From: Agarivorans albus
Lineage (GTDB): Bacteria; Pseudomonadota; Gammaproteobacteria; Enterobacterales; Celerinatantimonadaceae
NCBI RefSeq assembly: GCF_019670105.1
Contig: NZ_AP023032.1
Span: 623,501 to 687,500 of the forward strand
Direction: 5' to 3'
Length of the DNA stretch: 64,000 nucleotides
Shown one piece after another: positions 19,086 to 29,277 of this stretch. Below the pieces are notes generated by a model. It was not told where the DNA came from, ran no database searches, and saw nothing but the letters and a program-made list of their open reading frames with translations. The position numbers and the translations under genes are program-made. Every line of letters begins with the position of its first letter. Positions within the stretch are counted from its first letter, which is position 1.

Positions 19086-20531
19086 ATGTCGTTTGAAAAA
19101 GTCAGTCAGTCATTACTGGTGCCGGGAGGCATTGGCGAACAAGAGCTAAGTATGGCGCTGACCGAAGTGGCAAAACACCAAATTGATTATGCTGATCTGT
19201 TCTTCCAACATAGCCGCCACGAATCGTGGGTGTTGGAAGACGGTATTGTAAAGGAAGGAAGCTATAACATTGAGCAAGGTGTAGGAGTTCGCGCAATAAG
19301 TGGCGAGCAAACCGGTTTTGCCTATTCCGATGTGATTAATAACAACGCGTTATTACAAACTTGCCAAGCAGCACGAGGCATCAGCTCAAAAGGTGTAAAC
19401 GCCAAGATTAAACCTTTTAGTAAGGTTTCTGCCGAACAGTTTTATCAAGCAGATAACCCTTTAGTGAGTCTGTCTAACCAGCAAAAGATTGCCTTATTGG
19501 AGCGAGCAGACAAATATGCGCGCAGCTTAGATCCTGCGGTTACTCAAGTAATTGTTAGCTTGAGCGGTGTTTATGAAGAGATATTGGTTGCTGCTAGTGA
19601 TGGTACCTTAGCGGCCGATATTCGCCCTTTAATTCGCTTTAATTGTAGTGTGTTGGTAGAACGTAATCAGCGCAGAGAACGAGGCTCTGCTGGTGGCGGT
19701 GGACGTCGAAATTACAGTTACTTTTTAGAAGATGTTAATGGGCGTGAGCGGGCCATGGGCTTTGTTGATGAAGCTGTGCGCCAAGCCTTGGTAAACTTAG
19801 AGGCTGTAGATGCTCCAGCTGGTTTAATGCCTGTGGTATTAGGTGCTGGGTGGCCTGGTGTGTTATTGCACGAAGCTGTCGGTCATGGCCTAGAAGGCGA
19901 TTTTAACCGTAAGGGCTCTTCGGCTTTTAGTGGTTGTATGGGTGAGCAAGTGGCCTCAAGCCTATGTACTATTGTTGACGACGGTACCTTAGGGCAGCGC
20001 AGAGGCTCTGTAAATATTGATGATGAAGGCACGCCAGGACAATACAATGTATTGATCGAAAATGGTGTACTGAAAGGCTATATGCAAGACAAGCATAATG
20101 CTCAGTTAATGAATACACGCTCTACTGGAAATGGTCGTCGTGAATCTTACGCGCATTTACCTTTACCTCGTATGACTAATACTTATATGTTACCTGGCGA
20201 AAGTGAACCTGAAGAATTGATTGCCTCGGTGAAAAAAGGGATCTTTGCGCCTAATTTTGGTGGCGGACAGGTGGACATTACTTCGGGTAAGTTTGTATTT
20301 TCCGCTTCAGAAGCTTATTTAATCGAAGATGGAAAGATCACTACGCCAATTAAAGGTGCAACACTGATTGGTTGTGGTCCAGAAGCAATGCAACAGGTGT
20401 CTATGGTAGGCAATGACCTCGCTCTTGACCAAGGGGTTGGGGTATGTGGCAAGGAAGGCCAAAGTGTACCTGTTGGAGTTGGTCAACCCAGTGTTAAACT
20501 CGATGAGTTAACGGTTGGCGGTACGGCGTAA
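19086..20531 (+). CDS. tldD: Metalloprotease TldD
   Basis: Zinc protease subunit that works as a heterodimer with PmbA (TldE) to trim peptides such as microcin precursors and the antitoxin CcdA. I chose the ATG at 19086, which gives 481 residues, exactly the E. coli length, and has GGAGAG upstream; an in-frame GTG at 19068 would add six residues. The active site is the HExxxH motif at H262-E263-H267 ([13 protein letters not shown]). Its partner pmbA lies 660 bases downstream, with darP between them on the other strand. Confidence 0.97.
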   Translation: MSFEKVSQSLLVPGGIGEQELSMALTEVAKHQIDYADLFFQHSRHESWVLEDGIVKEGSYNIEQGVGVRAISGEQTGFAYSDVINNNALLQTCQAARGISSKGVNAKIKPFSKVSAEQFYQADNPLVSLSNQQKIALLERADKYARSLDPAVTQVIVSLSGVYEEILVAASDGTLAADIRPLIRFNCSVLVERNQRRERGSAGGGGRRNYSYFLEDVNGRERAMGFVDEAVRQALVNLEAVDAPAGLMPVVLGAGWPGVLLHEAVGHGLEGDFNRKGSSAFSGCMGEQVASSLCTIVDDGTLGQRRGSVNIDDEGTPGQYNVLIENGVLKGYMQDKHNAQLMNTRSTGNGRRESYAHLPLPRMTNTYMLPGESEPEELIASVKKGIFAPNFGGGQVDITSGKFVFSASEAYLIEDGKITTPIKGATLIGCGPEAMQQVSMVGNDLALDQGVGVCGKEGQSVPVGVGQPSVKLDELTVGGTA

Positions 20532-20542
20532 ATAAATTGCGT

Positions 20543-20568
20543 AAAAAAGGGGCTTAGGCCCCTTTTTT
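20543..20568. terminator. Bidirectional terminator between tldD and darP
   Basis: An 11-bp stem (20543-20553 with 20558-20568) with a TTAG loop is flanked by an A6 run and a T6 run, so it can stop transcripts from both convergent genes. Confidence 0.92.
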
Positions 20569-20580
20569 GTTCTTAGCTTA

Positions 20581-21087
20581 TTAAGCGTTTTCTTTTAAAT
20601 ACTTAGCTAAATCTTGGTGAGCCTTCGCTGGCTTTTCTTGCTCGGCTTCTTTTTTGGCTTGGCGCACTAATTGGCGTAGTTTTTGGCGTTCTAAACTTGG
20701 GTTTTGCTCAAGCAACTGATTAATTGCAGCATCGCCTTCGGCAACCAACAAATCTCGCTGTTTTTCCAACGCTAACTGCGCTTGAGCTTGATAAATGTGC
20801 TTGTTGCGAATTTTATCTAAGCCTGCACTAATCGCTTCTTCATCTTCGGTACGCATTACCTTGCCAATGTAATTCATATGGCGACGCGCCGCTTCCCGCT
20901 TGTCTTTTAGGCGTTTAGCTAAGGCAATGGCTTCGCGGAGTGTTGGGCTCATTTCAATAGTGGCGAGCTGCGGGTTGGTAAGGGCAACTAACTCGGCACC
21001 AATTTTTTTCAGCCGATCTGCTTCACGTTTGATTTCAGACTTGCTGATCCAATCGTCTTCATCATCATAGGGCTGCTGATTCTTCAT
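20581..21087 (-). CDS. darP: Ribosome-associated protein DarP (YjgA), 50S assembly factor
   Basis: A 168-residue, highly charged, all-helical protein of the YjgA/DUF615 family that binds late 50S precursors and supports maturation of the peptidyl transferase centre. The conserved core WISKSEIKREADRLKKIGAE and the Arg- and Lys-rich C-terminal half are visible. It is divergent from pmbA, the classic yjgA-pmbA arrangement. The 104-base region between them must hold both promoters. Confidence 0.93.
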   Translation of the reverse strand: MKNQQPYDDEDDWISKSEIKREADRLKKIGAELVALTNPQLATIEMSPTLREAIALAKRLKDKREAARRHMNYIGKVMRTEDEEAISAGLDKIRNKHIYQAQAQLALEKQRDLLVAEGDAAINQLLEQNPSLERQKLRQLVRQAKKEAEQEKPAKAHQDLAKYLKENA

Positions 21088-21191
21088 TTTTAACTCTCGT
21101 GGTACTTTTTTTCATATCTTACCAGTTCTTGCATATGGTCGCTCGATGAGTTTTGTTATGCTAGTGCCATGCATGGAGATGAAGAATAACA

Positions 21192-22529
21192 ATGAGCCCT
21201 GAAAAACAAGTTAGCCAAGAGTTAAGTCAATTGAAGCAGGCGGTGGAATTCGCCTTAGAGCAAGCCAAACAGTTGGGTGCCGATGAGTCGGAAGTATCGA
21301 TTTCAAAGCAAACCGGGATTTGTGTAGCAACCCGTGACCAACAGGTTGAGACTTTGGAGTTTAATCACGATGGCGCCTTAGGCATTGCCGTATACTCAGC
21401 TAATTGTAAGGGCAGTGCTTCAACCTCAGACTTAAGCCCAGAAGCGATTAAAAATGCAGTGAAAGCTGCCTATGATATTTCGCAATACACCTCTAAAGAT
21501 TCTGCAGCTGGAATTGCCGACAAGCAACTTCTAGCTAGCGATATCCCTGATCTTGAGCTATTTCATCCTCATCCTTTAGAACCTGATTATTTTATTGATG
21601 TGGCTAAGCAGTGCGAAGATATCGCTTTGCGTAACCCACAAATTAAGGCGAGTGATGGCGCTAACATCAATAGCCATTATGGTGTGAAGGTATATGGTAA
21701 TAGTCACGGCTTTTTAGCCGGTTATCCAACTAGTCGTCATAGCATTAGTTGCATGCTAATTGCTGGTGAAAAAGAGATGCAACGTGACTATGCCTACAGT
21801 GTGGCGCGTGATTTTGCAGATCTTGATAGTATTGAAACCATCGCAGCTAAAGCCCAGCAAAAAACCTTAGGGCGCTTAAATAGCCAAAAAATCTCTACCT
21901 GCGAAGTACCCGTGGTTTTTGACCAAGATGTAGCCAGTGGGCTATTTGGTCATTTAGTTGGGGCCATTAGTGGTGGCAACTTGTACCGTCGTTCGTCGTT
22001 CTTGTTAGATAGTTTAGGCAAGCAATTATTCCCTAGTTGGTTGTCGATTTATGAAGACCCATTTATTAAAAAAGGCTTGTCGAGTACGCCATTTGATAGT
22101 GAAGGCGTAGCACCAACTGCGAAACACATTATTGCTGACGGTAAATTAGAAACTTACTTACTAACCAGTTATTCGGCGCGTAAGTTGGGAATGCAAAGCA
22201 CCGGCCATGCTGGTGGTATTCATAACTGGAAGGTTAAGCACAGTGGTATAAGTCGCGCAGAGTTACTTAAGCAAATGGGCACCGGCTTGCTAGTTACAGA
22301 AATGATGGGCCAAGGGGTAAATACAGTAACCGGTGATTATTCACGTGGCGCAGCAGGTTACTGGGTCGAAAACGGCGAGATTGCTTTCCCCGTGCATGAA
22401 ATTACAGTGGCCAGCACTCTGCAAGAGATGTTTGCCAATATTGTGGCGATCGCTGATGACTTTGATAAAGAAAGCGCAATTCAGTCGGGCTCGGTGCTGA
22501 TTTCATCGATGAAAGTAGCAGGTAGCTAA
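21192..22529 (+). CDS. pmbA: Metalloprotease subunit PmbA (TldE)
   Basis: A 445-residue partner of TldD (about 450 residues in E. coli). It has the U62-peptidase fold but lacks the HExxxH motif, as expected for the non-catalytic subunit. The late phrases STGHAGGIHNWKVKHS and GVNTVTGDYSRGAAGYWVENG are strong family signatures. The ATG at 21192 lies just downstream of GGAGAT and AAGAA. Together with TldD it processes small peptides in the cytoplasm. Confidence 0.96.
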   Translation: MSPEKQVSQELSQLKQAVEFALEQAKQLGADESEVSISKQTGICVATRDQQVETLEFNHDGALGIAVYSANCKGSASTSDLSPEAIKNAVKAAYDISQYTSKDSAAGIADKQLLASDIPDLELFHPHPLEPDYFIDVAKQCEDIALRNPQIKASDGANINSHYGVKVYGNSHGFLAGYPTSRHSISCMLIAGEKEMQRDYAYSVARDFADLDSIETIAAKAQQKTLGRLNSQKISTCEVPVVFDQDVASGLFGHLVGAISGGNLYRRSSFLLDSLGKQLFPSWLSIYEDPFIKKGLSSTPFDSEGVAPTAKHIIADGKLETYLLTSYSARKLGMQSTGHAGGIHNWKVKHSGISRAELLKQMGTGLLVTEMMGQGVNTVTGDYSRGAAGYWVENGEIAFPVHEITVASTLQEMFANIVAIADDFDKESAIQSGSVLISSMKVAGS

Positions 22530-22542
22530 GCGTTAATTCTCA

Positions 22543-22576
22543 GCTCTTAACCTTGTTGTTTGAACAGGTTAAGAGC
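22543..22576. terminator. Long dyad between convergent pmbA and mgtE
   Basis: A 10-bp perfect inverted repeat (22543-22552 with 22567-22576), with an inner TGTT/AACA pairing, lies midway between the two convergent stops. There is no clear T tract on either side, so it may act as an mRNA 3'-end stabiliser or a weak terminator. Confidence 0.5.
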
Positions 22577-22599
22577 CGTTGACCAGATAACTCTGTCGT

Positions 22600-23961
22600 T
22601 TAGGCCAGCACTAAGGTGGCCATCCCTAAGAAAGAAAATAGCCCCATTACATCAGTCACGGTGGTTAATGCCATACCGCCTGCTAGTGCTGGGTCAATTT
22701 TAAACTTCTTCATTAACAGCGGAATAGTTACGCCGGCTAAACCGGCCAGTGACATGTTAATAAACATCGCACCAGCAATAATAACCCCTAAGGTCCAATC
22801 ACCTTTCCATAGGGTCACTACTAAGGCAATCACAGTTGCCCAGATAATCCCGTTTAGCATGCCAATCGCAGCTTCTTTGCCTATTAACCAGCGAGAGTTA
22901 CCTTCACCAATATGACCCACGGCTAAACCACGAATAACCAAAGCAAGGGTCTGATTGCCTGCGATTCCTCCCATGCTGGGTACAATCGTCATTAAAATGG
23001 CCAAGGTGGCTAACTGCTCTAGGGTAGATTCAAACATATTGCTGATGGAGGCCGCCACTAAGGCCGCGCACAGGTTTACTGCTAACCAAAAGGTGCGGCG
23101 TTGGGTACTTTTAACCACTGGGGCAAAGGTATCTTCATCATCGTCCATGCCCGCCATACCCATCATGCTGTGTTCAGCATTTTCGCGAATAATATCGACC
23201 ACATCATCAATGGTGATCCGACCTAGCAGTTTACCTTGTTCATCAACTACTGGAGCCGAAATCCAGTCATGGCGTTCAAATAATGCTGCAACGTCGTTTT
23301 CATCCATAGATACATGGATGGTTTCTGCGTTTCCATCCATTACTTCTCGAACATTAACGTTGGGGCTTACCGTAAGCAGAGTAGATAAAGGAATATCGCC
23401 CAGTAGTAGGTCATCTTCGTCAACTACGTACAGGGCGTCGGTAGCCTCTGGCAGTTCGCCACGTAAACGTAAATAGCGCAATACCACATCAATACTTACG
23501 TCGGCCCGCAAGGTAATGGTATCGGTATTCATGATACTGCCAGCAGTATCTTCAGGGTAAGCTAGGGCCGCTTCTACACGGTGCCTGTCTTGACCATCCA
23601 TTTGCTCAAGAACTTCTTGGTACACGCTGTCGGGCAGACTTCTTAGTACATAAGCGATGTCGTCGGTGTCCATGCCTTCAGTTGCGGCGGCCAGTGTTTC
23701 TGGTGCCATTAACTGAAGTACCCCTTCCATTACATCTTCGTTTAGCTCTTCGAGAATTTCACCATGTTGCTCGGGGTCGGTAAGTTGCCATAATACTTTA
23801 CGCCCTGCTGGTGGGCTAGATTCTAGTAATAGTGCTACGTCACAGGGAGGCATTTGATGAAGCATGCGCCTAACATGCACGAACATACCACTGTCGAGGG
23901 CTTGATTTAGCTCCTGTAAGCGTTTGTGCTGATTAGGGTTTAACTCCATCTCTTCTGGCAT
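22600..23961 (-). CDS. mgtE: Magnesium transporter MgtE
   Basis: A 453-residue Mg2+ channel. It has the expected order of an N-terminal superhelical domain (about residues 10-130), two CBS domains that sense cytoplasmic Mg2+ (about 135-255), a connecting plug helix, and five C-terminal membrane helices. The pore-lining signature GIAGNQTLALVIRG and the final TVTDVMGLFSFLGMATL are conserved. It is the last gene of the rpoN-hpf-ptsN-rapZ-ptsO run, 69 bases after ptsO, so it may be co-transcribed with the nitrogen PTS. Confidence 0.96.
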   Translation of the reverse strand: MPEEMELNPNQHKRLQELNQALDSGMFVHVRRMLHQMPPCDVALLLESSPPAGRKVLWQLTDPEQHGEILEELNEDVMEGVLQLMAPETLAAATEGMDTDDIAYVLRSLPDSVYQEVLEQMDGQDRHRVEAALAYPEDTAGSIMNTDTITLRADVSIDVVLRYLRLRGELPEATDALYVVDEDDLLLGDIPLSTLLTVSPNVNVREVMDGNAETIHVSMDENDVAALFERHDWISAPVVDEQGKLLGRITIDDVVDIIRENAEHSMMGMAGMDDDEDTFAPVVKSTQRRTFWLAVNLCAALVAASISNMFESTLEQLATLAILMTIVPSMGGIAGNQTLALVIRGLAVGHIGEGNSRWLIGKEAAIGMLNGIIWATVIALVVTLWKGDWTLGVIIAGAMFINMSLAGLAGVTIPLLMKKFKIDPALAGGMALTTVTDVMGLFSFLGMATLVLA

Positions 23962-24030
23962 AAGCGATCCCTATTGTTATTTTGTTATGTGCTGCTTGCT
24001 AATTGTAGCTTGGCTTTATTGCGTATAGAT

Positions 24031-24300
24031 TTATTCTTCGTTGAAGTTAGCTTCTACTAGGGCTTGAACCGCATCTAGAGCGGCTTCTGCGTCTGCACCT
24101 TCAGATACTATGGTTAGCGTACTTCCTTGCGCGCTGGCTAGCACCAGTAAACCCATAACGCTGGCAGCAGAAGCCGTTTTCTCACCATCTATAATACTCA
24201 GCTCAGCGTCAAATTGCTGTGCCAGCTCAACCAACTTGGTGGCAGGACGTGCGTGCAGACCTAATTTGTTTTTTACTACTACTTGTCTAGTGAGCTTCAA
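24031..24300 (-). CDS. ptsO: Phosphocarrier protein NPr of the nitrogen-related PTS
   Basis: An HPr-like phosphocarrier of 89 residues that passes phosphate from EI-Ntr to PtsN. H16 in GLHARPATKL is the phosphorylated residue, as in E. coli NPr. I place the start at a TTG (24300) that gives MKLTRQVVVKNKLG and has a GGA ribosome site eight bases upstream. A longer frame to 24417 would read through the rapZ C-terminus and is not NPr-like. The start lies inside the last codons of rapZ (14-base overlap), so the genes are coupled. Confidence 0.92.
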   Translation of the reverse strand: MKLTRQVVVKNKLGLHARPATKLVELAQQFDAELSIIDGEKTASAASVMGLLVLASAQGSTLTIVSEGADAEAALDAVQALVEANFNEE

Positions 24301-25144
24301 GGCGATGTTCCAAAGTTCGGTGGCGTCGTTGCACTTTTCGATGAGCGCTAAAGAGGCTAGCAAGTCGCTCGGCCACATACACCGAGCGGTGTTGTCCGCC
24401 AGTACAGCCAATAGCAATGGTTAAATAGGCACGATTGTTAGCCTCTAAATGCGGTAACCAAGATTGCAATAACTGGCTAATCTGCTCGATATATTGGGTA
24501 ACTAAAGGCTGCGCAGCCAAGTATTCTTGCACGGCTTTATCTAAGCCGGTTAGAGGACGTAGCTCCTCTTGCCAATGTGGGTTAGGTAAAAAACGCGCAT
24601 CAAACATGTAGTCGGCATCGTTAGGCACACCATTTTTAAATCCAAAGGATTCGAACACCAAAATTAGCTGTTGTTGTTGGTCACCAGTAACGCGCGAGCG
24701 AATTAAGCCGCTTAGCTCGTGTACCGATAAACGGGAAGTGTCGATACGCAAATCGGCATTTCTAGAAATGGGGGCTAATAGCTCGGTTTCTGATTCAATC
24801 GCTTCTGCTAAAGATAAATTGCTTTGGCTAAGCGGGTGTACCCTGCGTGTTTCGCTGTAACGGCGGATCAGCGCTTCATCCTTCGCATCTAAAAAAATGC
24901 TTAACAGATTAATGTCTGGTCCAGCGTCTCGTATTAGCTGTCCTACCGGTGATAGCTCATCGGGAAGATTTCGAATATCAATGCTAATTGCTACTTTAGA
25001 ATAGGTTTTTTTTAAGTTGTCGATAAGTGATTGCCAAAGCACAACCGGCAAATTGTCGACGCAATAGTAGCCGAGATCTTCCAATACTCTTAAGGCGACG
25101 GTTTTACCTGAACCCGAGCGCCCACTAACGATGATCAGTTCCAT
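24287..25144 (-). CDS. rapZ: RNase adapter protein RapZ
   Basis: A 285-residue protein (284 in E. coli) that binds sRNA GlmZ and delivers it to RNase E, controlling glucosamine-6-phosphate synthase in response to the sugar precursor. The N-terminal P-loop is GRSGSGKT (residues 8-15). The C-terminal domain carries the conserved GCTGGQHRSVYVAERLA, related to phosphofructokinase-like sugar sensing. Its place between ptsN and ptsO is conserved in gammaproteobacteria. Confidence 0.97.
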   Translation of the reverse strand: MELIIVSGRSGSGKTVALRVLEDLGYYCVDNLPVVLWQSLIDNLKKTYSKVAISIDIRNLPDELSPVGQLIRDAGPDINLLSIFLDAKDEALIRRYSETRRVHPLSQSNLSLAEAIESETELLAPISRNADLRIDTSRLSVHELSGLIRSRVTGDQQQQLILVFESFGFKNGVPNDADYMFDARFLPNPHWQEELRPLTGLDKAVQEYLAAQPLVTQYIEQISQLLQSWLPHLEANNRAYLTIAIGCTGGQHRSVYVAERLASLFSAHRKVQRRHRTLEHRLEAH

Positions 25145-25170
25145 GATAATCCCTAAGGCTGATTAGAGTA

Positions 25171-25614
25171 TTAGGCTACCATGATGTCGTACAATTCGTC
25201 ATCACTTTGTGCACAACGAAGTTGTTTACATATTTGCTTATCGTTAAGTTTTTCAGCTACTTGAGCTAGAGTATTAAGATGTTGCTTACATTGATCTTCG
25301 GGTACTAGTAATGCAAATACCAAGTCTACCGGCTTGTTATCTATAGCATCGAAGGAAATAGGGGGATCGCAACGCAAGAAAACCGCTGTGGCTTGATGCT
25401 GGTTGTCGATACGGCCATGAGGAATAGCAATACCTTGGCCAATACCTGTGCTGCCCATTTTTTCTCGATTTAACAAGCTTTCAAAAATGCATTGGGTAGT
25501 GGTATCAAGCTGCTTGGCAGCCAGTTCGCTTACTATTTCTAGGGCGCGTTTTTTTGAAGAGCATTGAACTGCACTTTGGGTGCAGTCCAAGCTAAGTACT
25601 TTATTTAGTTGCAT
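25171..25614 (-). CDS. ptsN: PTS IIA-like nitrogen regulatory protein PtsN
   Basis: A 147-residue EIIA-Ntr, the output protein of the nitrogen-related PTS. The phosphorylated histidine is H66 in GIAIPHGR. The fold signature LVFALLVPEDQCKQHLNTL follows. In related bacteria unphosphorylated PtsN binds K+ transporters and sensor kinases. It has only nine bases of spacing after hpf and is followed by rapZ and ptsO, so the whole phosphorelay output sits in one transcript. Confidence 0.96.
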   Translation of the reverse strand: MQLNKVLSLDCTQSAVQCSSKKRALEIVSELAAKQLDTTTQCIFESLLNREKMGSTGIGQGIAIPHGRIDNQHQATAVFLRCDPPISFDAIDNKPVDLVFALLVPEDQCKQHLNTLAQVAEKLNDKQICKQLRCAQSDDELYDIMVA

Positions 25615-25622
25615 GGGGGTGG

Positions 25623-25910
25623 CTAACGTTTGTTAAGTTTTTCTTTATGTTTGATGACTTGGCGATCAAGTTTATCAATCAGGCTGTCGATGGCGGCATA
25701 CATGTCAGAATGCTCAGAGGTTGCAAATACTTCGCCGCCGTTTAAATGTAATGTGGCTTCAGCAATTTGGTTCAGTTTTTCTACGTTGAGGATGACGTGA
25801 ACGTTATTGATCTGATCGAATCGTCGGGTGAGTTTGGCAAACTTGGTGTGGACATATTCTTTCAAAGATTCAGTTATTTCTACGTGGTGTCCAGTAAGGT
25901 TAATTTGCAT
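25623..25910 (-). CDS. hpf: Ribosome hibernation promoting factor HPF (short form)
   Basis: A 95-residue short HPF that binds the decoding centre and promotes 100S ribosome dimers together with RMF in stationary phase. The motif MQINLTGHHVEITESLKEYV and the basic tail DRQVIKHKEKLNKR are typical. Its position directly downstream of rpoN matches the E. coli yhbH/hpf locus. Confidence 0.96.
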   Translation of the reverse strand: MQINLTGHHVEITESLKEYVHTKFAKLTRRFDQINNVHVILNVEKLNQIAEATLHLNGGEVFATSEHSDMYAAIDSLIDKLDRQVIKHKEKLNKR

Positions 25911-25934
25911 AGATATCTTCCCCTTTTAGTGGCC

Positions 25935-27437
25935 TTAGATAAGGCTCTTACGTTGGTTAGAAGGTGGAATTGCTAAAGACTCACGATATTTAGCAATCGT
26001 ACGTCTTGCCACCTTGATCCCCTGATCTGCCAAAATATCAGCAATTTTGCTGTCGCTGAGTGGTTTACTGGTATTTTCGGCAGCTACCAGTTTCTTGATT
26101 AATGCACGAATAGCGGTTGATGAGCACTCACCTCCACCATCGGTAGCCACATGGCTAGAAAAGAAATACTTAAGCTCGAAGATGCCGCGAGGTGTATGCA
26201 TGAATTTTTGGGTGGTTACCCGGGAAATGGTGGATTCGTGCATTTCTACAGCTTCTGCCACATCGTTCAGTACCATTGGCTTCATGGCTTCTTCGCCATA
26301 TTCAAAAAACGCCTGTTGATGATGAACAATGCAGTTGGATACTTTTAATAGGGTTTCATTTCGGCTCTCGATACTTTTAATAAACCACTTGGCTTCTTGT
26401 AAGTGGCTACGAATAAACTGGGTATCGTTAGCGTTGGTAGAGGTTTTACTTAAAGATGCATAGTGGGAGTTAACACGCAACTTAGGCATTGCATCTGGGT
26501 TGAGCTCTACAACCCAGCGGCCTTGGCGTTTTACAACCGATACATCCGGGATAACATACTGGGCTTGGTTAGGCTCTACCGCGTTACCTGGTCGAGGTTC
26601 AAGCGTATGAATCAAACGCATGACTTCGCGTAACTGGTCTTCTTTAAGTTTGGTTTTGCGGGCTAATAGACGAAAATCGCGATTAGCTAATACATCAATG
26701 TGATTTGAAACTACATCTTTGGCTTCATTTAGCCAAGGGGTGTCTTCGGCAAAACGGCTTAATTGGATTAGTAAACACTCTTGCAGCGAGCGCGCTGCTA
26801 TACCAACTGGATCGAAATGTTGGATGCGTTTAAGTACTGCTTCTACTTCATCTAGCTCTACATCTAAGTCATTGTTATCGCTTGAACGTAAGCCTTCTAG
26901 TAGCTGCTCACAGTCTTGGGTGAGGTAGCCCGATTCATCTACTGCATCAATAATGGCTAAAGCAATAGCTTGGTCTACTTCACTAAATGGAGTGAGTTGC
27001 ATTTGCCACAATAAGTGGTCTTGTAAAGAGTCGACAGTTTCGCCCTGAAACAACATATCGTTGTCATCGCTCACGGCGCTGCCAGATGAGCTGGCTGGGG
27101 CAGAACTGGCGCTGTAGATATCGTCCCAAGTAGAGTCAACAGGGAGGTCGTCAGAAACAGTTTCTTGATTAATGGCATCGCCTGCTTCAATTTGACTGTT
27201 GTCTATGTCCGCAGTGGATTCGGCCTCGGTAGACTTCTCATTGGCAGATTTAGCGTCGGTTGCGTCACTATCACTGGCGTGAGACTCATCCGCCTCAAGC
27301 AGAGGGTTACTTTCCAGAGCCTCTTGAATCTCTTGCTGTAAATCCAGTGTTGAAAGCTGGAGTAAGCGAATGGCCTGTTGTAACTGGGGGGTCATGGTTA
27401 ACTGCTGACCAAGACGCAACTGCAAAGATGCTTTCAT
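25935..27437 (-). CDS. rpoN: RNA polymerase sigma-54 factor
   Basis: A 500-residue sigma-54, which directs RNA polymerase to -24/-12 promoters for nitrogen, flagellar and other genes with help from AAA+ activators. Region I is Gln- and Leu-rich ([20 protein letters not shown]). An acidic, Ser-rich region II linker follows (about residues 50-130). Next come the core-binding domain, a helix-turn-helix ([12 protein letters not shown]) and the RpoN box [10 protein letters not shown] near residue 477, which reads the -24 element. It lies 24 bases upstream of hpf and after lptB. Confidence 0.98.
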   Translation of the reverse strand: MKASLQLRLGQQLTMTPQLQQAIRLLQLSTLDLQQEIQEALESNPLLEADESHASDSDATDAKSANEKSTEAESTADIDNSQIEAGDAINQETVSDDLPVDSTWDDIYSASSAPASSSGSAVSDDNDMLFQGETVDSLQDHLLWQMQLTPFSEVDQAIALAIIDAVDESGYLTQDCEQLLEGLRSSDNNDLDVELDEVEAVLKRIQHFDPVGIAARSLQECLLIQLSRFAEDTPWLNEAKDVVSNHIDVLANRDFRLLARKTKLKEDQLREVMRLIHTLEPRPGNAVEPNQAQYVIPDVSVVKRQGRWVVELNPDAMPKLRVNSHYASLSKTSTNANDTQFIRSHLQEAKWFIKSIESRNETLLKVSNCIVHHQQAFFEYGEEAMKPMVLNDVAEAVEMHESTISRVTTQKFMHTPRGIFELKYFFSSHVATDGGGECSSTAIRALIKKLVAAENTSKPLSDSKIADILADQGIKVARRTIAKYRESLAIPPSNQRKSLI

Positions 27438-27489
27438 TAACTACCGCTGTTCCTTCTTCTTATTGTCTTTTTTTAAACTTGCACTTTAA

Positions 27490-28215
27490 CTATAGCTTGA
27501 ATTGTTCTCCGAGATAAACTCGTTTCACATGTTCGTTTTCGAGAATTTCTTCTGGCTTTCCTGAGGCTATCAATTCGCCTTGGCTAACGATATAGGCATG
27601 CTCACAAACATCGAGAGTTTCTCGAACATTGTGGTCGGTAATTAGTACACCTAGACCGCGATCACGTAGGTGTTCAATGATCTTTTTAATATCGATAACA
27701 GAAATAGGATCTACCCCTGCGAAGGGTTCGTCAAGCAAAATAAACTTAGGTGCGGCGGCTAGCGCTCGGGCAATCTCAACCCTTCGACGCTCACCACCCG
27801 ATAAGCTCATGCCTAGATTTTTGCGAATATGGCCAATGTGAAACTCTTCAAGAAGGTCGTCTAATGCACCAATTTGTTGCTCTTTATCGAGGTCTTTTCG
27901 GGTCTCTAATACGGCGAGTATGTTCTTCTCCACAGATAAGCGGCGAAAGATGGACGCTTCTTGCGGAAGGTAGCCAATGCCTTTGCGTGCGCGGGTATGC
28001 ATCGCTGTACTAGAAATATCGTCATCATCGATGAGGATTCGGCCTTGGTCACGAGGCACCAAGCCCACCACCATGTAAAAAGTGGTTGTTTTGCCAGCGC
28101 CGTTTGGACCTAACAAGCCAACAATTTTACCGGTTTCTACATTTAGACTAACGTTTTTAACTACCTTACGGCCCTTGTAGGCTTTAGCTAGGTTTTCAGC
28201 AATTAGCGTACTCAT
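27490..28215 (-). CDS. lptB: LPS export ABC transporter ATP-binding protein LptB
   Basis: A 241-residue ATPase that drives LPS extraction from the inner membrane with LptFG. Walker A GPNGAGKT is at residues 36-43; the signature is [10 protein letters not shown] and the Walker B segment is [13 protein letters not shown], followed by the switch His in LITDHNV. Its ATG overlaps the lptA stop (TAATG). The 52-base gap before rpoN shows no clear terminator, so rpoN can be read from the same transcript. Confidence 0.97.
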   Translation of the reverse strand: MSTLIAENLAKAYKGRKVVKNVSLNVETGKIVGLLGPNGAGKTTTFYMVVGLVPRDQGRILIDDDDISSTAMHTRARKGIGYLPQEASIFRRLSVEKNILAVLETRKDLDKEQQIGALDDLLEEFHIGHIRKNLGMSLSGGERRRVEIARALAAAPKFILLDEPFAGVDPISVIDIKKIIEHLRDRGLGVLITDHNVRETLDVCEHAYIVSQGELIASGKPEEILENEHVKRVYLGEQFKL

Positions 28216-28757
28216 TATTGCTGGTCTTCCTTGGGCGTTAGTTCGTCAAGCTGCTGAGGCAGGAAAATAGTAGTTACACGGCTATTTTCGTCGCCTTGTG
28301 CCACCATTTCTTGTTTGTTGATGCTGTATTTGATCATTTTACCTTTTACCAAGCTCTCTTCTTGTTTGAGTTGAGCATTGGTGGTGAGTGTTAGCGTTTG
28401 GGTTTTTAGGTCGTAACGCACTTCGTTCGCTTCAGCTTCAATTGGCTTGCCACTATCAAGTAATTGATAAAACGTTGCGGGTTCGCCTTTAGCGATCATT
28501 ACTTCGCTGCCTTTTTCTTCGCTACCAATAACACTGAGTTCTTCGGCGTGCATTTTAATCGAGCCTTGAGTCACCACAACATTATTGTAAAAGGTGACTC
28601 GGTTTTCTTTGATATTGACCTGCTGGCGGTCAGCATCAACAATAATTTGTTTGTTGAAGTCGTCTTCTAGTGCTTGTGAACCCCAAGAAAGCATAAACAA
28701 GCTAGCCGCAAGTGCTAACTTACTCTTGTGGGTTGTGGTAAACCGCTTCGATATCAT
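28215..28757 (-). CDS. lptA: Periplasmic LPS transport protein LptA
   Basis: A 180-residue periplasmic bridge protein. The signal peptide ends at SQA|LEDDF (about residue 29). The OstA/LptA beta-jellyroll core carries LPS from LptC to LptD. Visible family features are the start of the core ([21 protein letters not shown], given here by its first and last residues as residues 35-55) and [15 protein letters not shown]. The gene starts 38 bases inside lptC and overlaps lptB, so lptC, lptA and lptB are translated together. Confidence 0.95.
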   Translation of the reverse strand: MISKRFTTTHKSKLALAASLFMLSWGSQALEDDFNKQIIVDADRQQVNIKENRVTFYNNVVVTQGSIKMHAEELSVIGSEEKGSEVMIAKGEPATFYQLLDSGKPIEAEANEVRYDLKTQTLTLTTNAQLKQEESLVKGKMIKYSINKQEMVAQGDENSRVTTIFLPQQLDELTPKEDQQ

Positions 28758-29277
28758 CTAATAAAGTCACTATTTCGTTGGCTAAATCACCGTCCATGCC
28801 AACGCCATACAGTTCGTATGAAGGGCCATAAACGGTAACAGGTTGATCGCTGCTCATGGTTTCTGTTTGCAGGTCGATCTCCAATTTTTCGGTTATTAAG
28901 TCGCGAACATACTCGCCACGGCTTAAATTTTTAATTACTACATTGTCATTTAAAATGACGTTTTGCTGCTGCTGTACTGTAGCGTGATCGGCCACAATTT
29001 GCCATACAGGTTGGCTTGGATCTGGGTACACTAAGATCTTTGGTTGAGCAAAAGTTGTGTGCTTAAGTTGTTCAAAAAACTCCATTTCCTCAGCATAGAT
29101 CCGATAGCGCGGGCTACCATCTTCGCCAAAACTCACGCTGTAGAGCTTTTCGGCAACAAAGTTTGGTTTGCTGGCTTCGCGTTTAGCACTTAGCTGCTGA
29201 GTTTCCGAAGGACTAAGCTGCCACAGCACCAAGGCCAAGAGAAATAAGCCTGCAAAGAACCAGGTTGGGCGATTCAT
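28720..29277 (-). CDS. lptC: LPS export system protein LptC
   Basis: A 185-residue bitopic protein with an N-terminal membrane helix (about residues 5-21) and a periplasmic jellyroll that receives LPS from LptB2FG and hands it to LptA. Family phrases include YRIYAEEMEFFEQ and VYPDPSQPVWQIVADHATV. It overlaps the kdsC stop by ATGA and the lptA start by 38 bases, the order conserved in gammaproteobacteria. Confidence 0.95.
   Translation of the reverse strand: MNRPTWFFAGLFLLALVLWQLSPSETQQLSAKREASKPNFVAEKLYSVSFGEDGSPRYRIYAEEMEFFEQLKHTTFAQPKILVYPDPSQPVWQIVADHATVQQQQNVILNDNVVIKNLSRGEYVRDLITEKLEIDLQTETMSSDQPVTVYGPSYELYGVGMDGDLANEIVTLLDDIEAVYHNPQE

Noticed and set aside
22955-23476. 173-residue open frame on the + strand
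   Set aside because: It lies fully antisense to mgtE, is Ser- and Thr-rich with no recognisable motif, and has no ribosome site; it is a shadow of codon bias.
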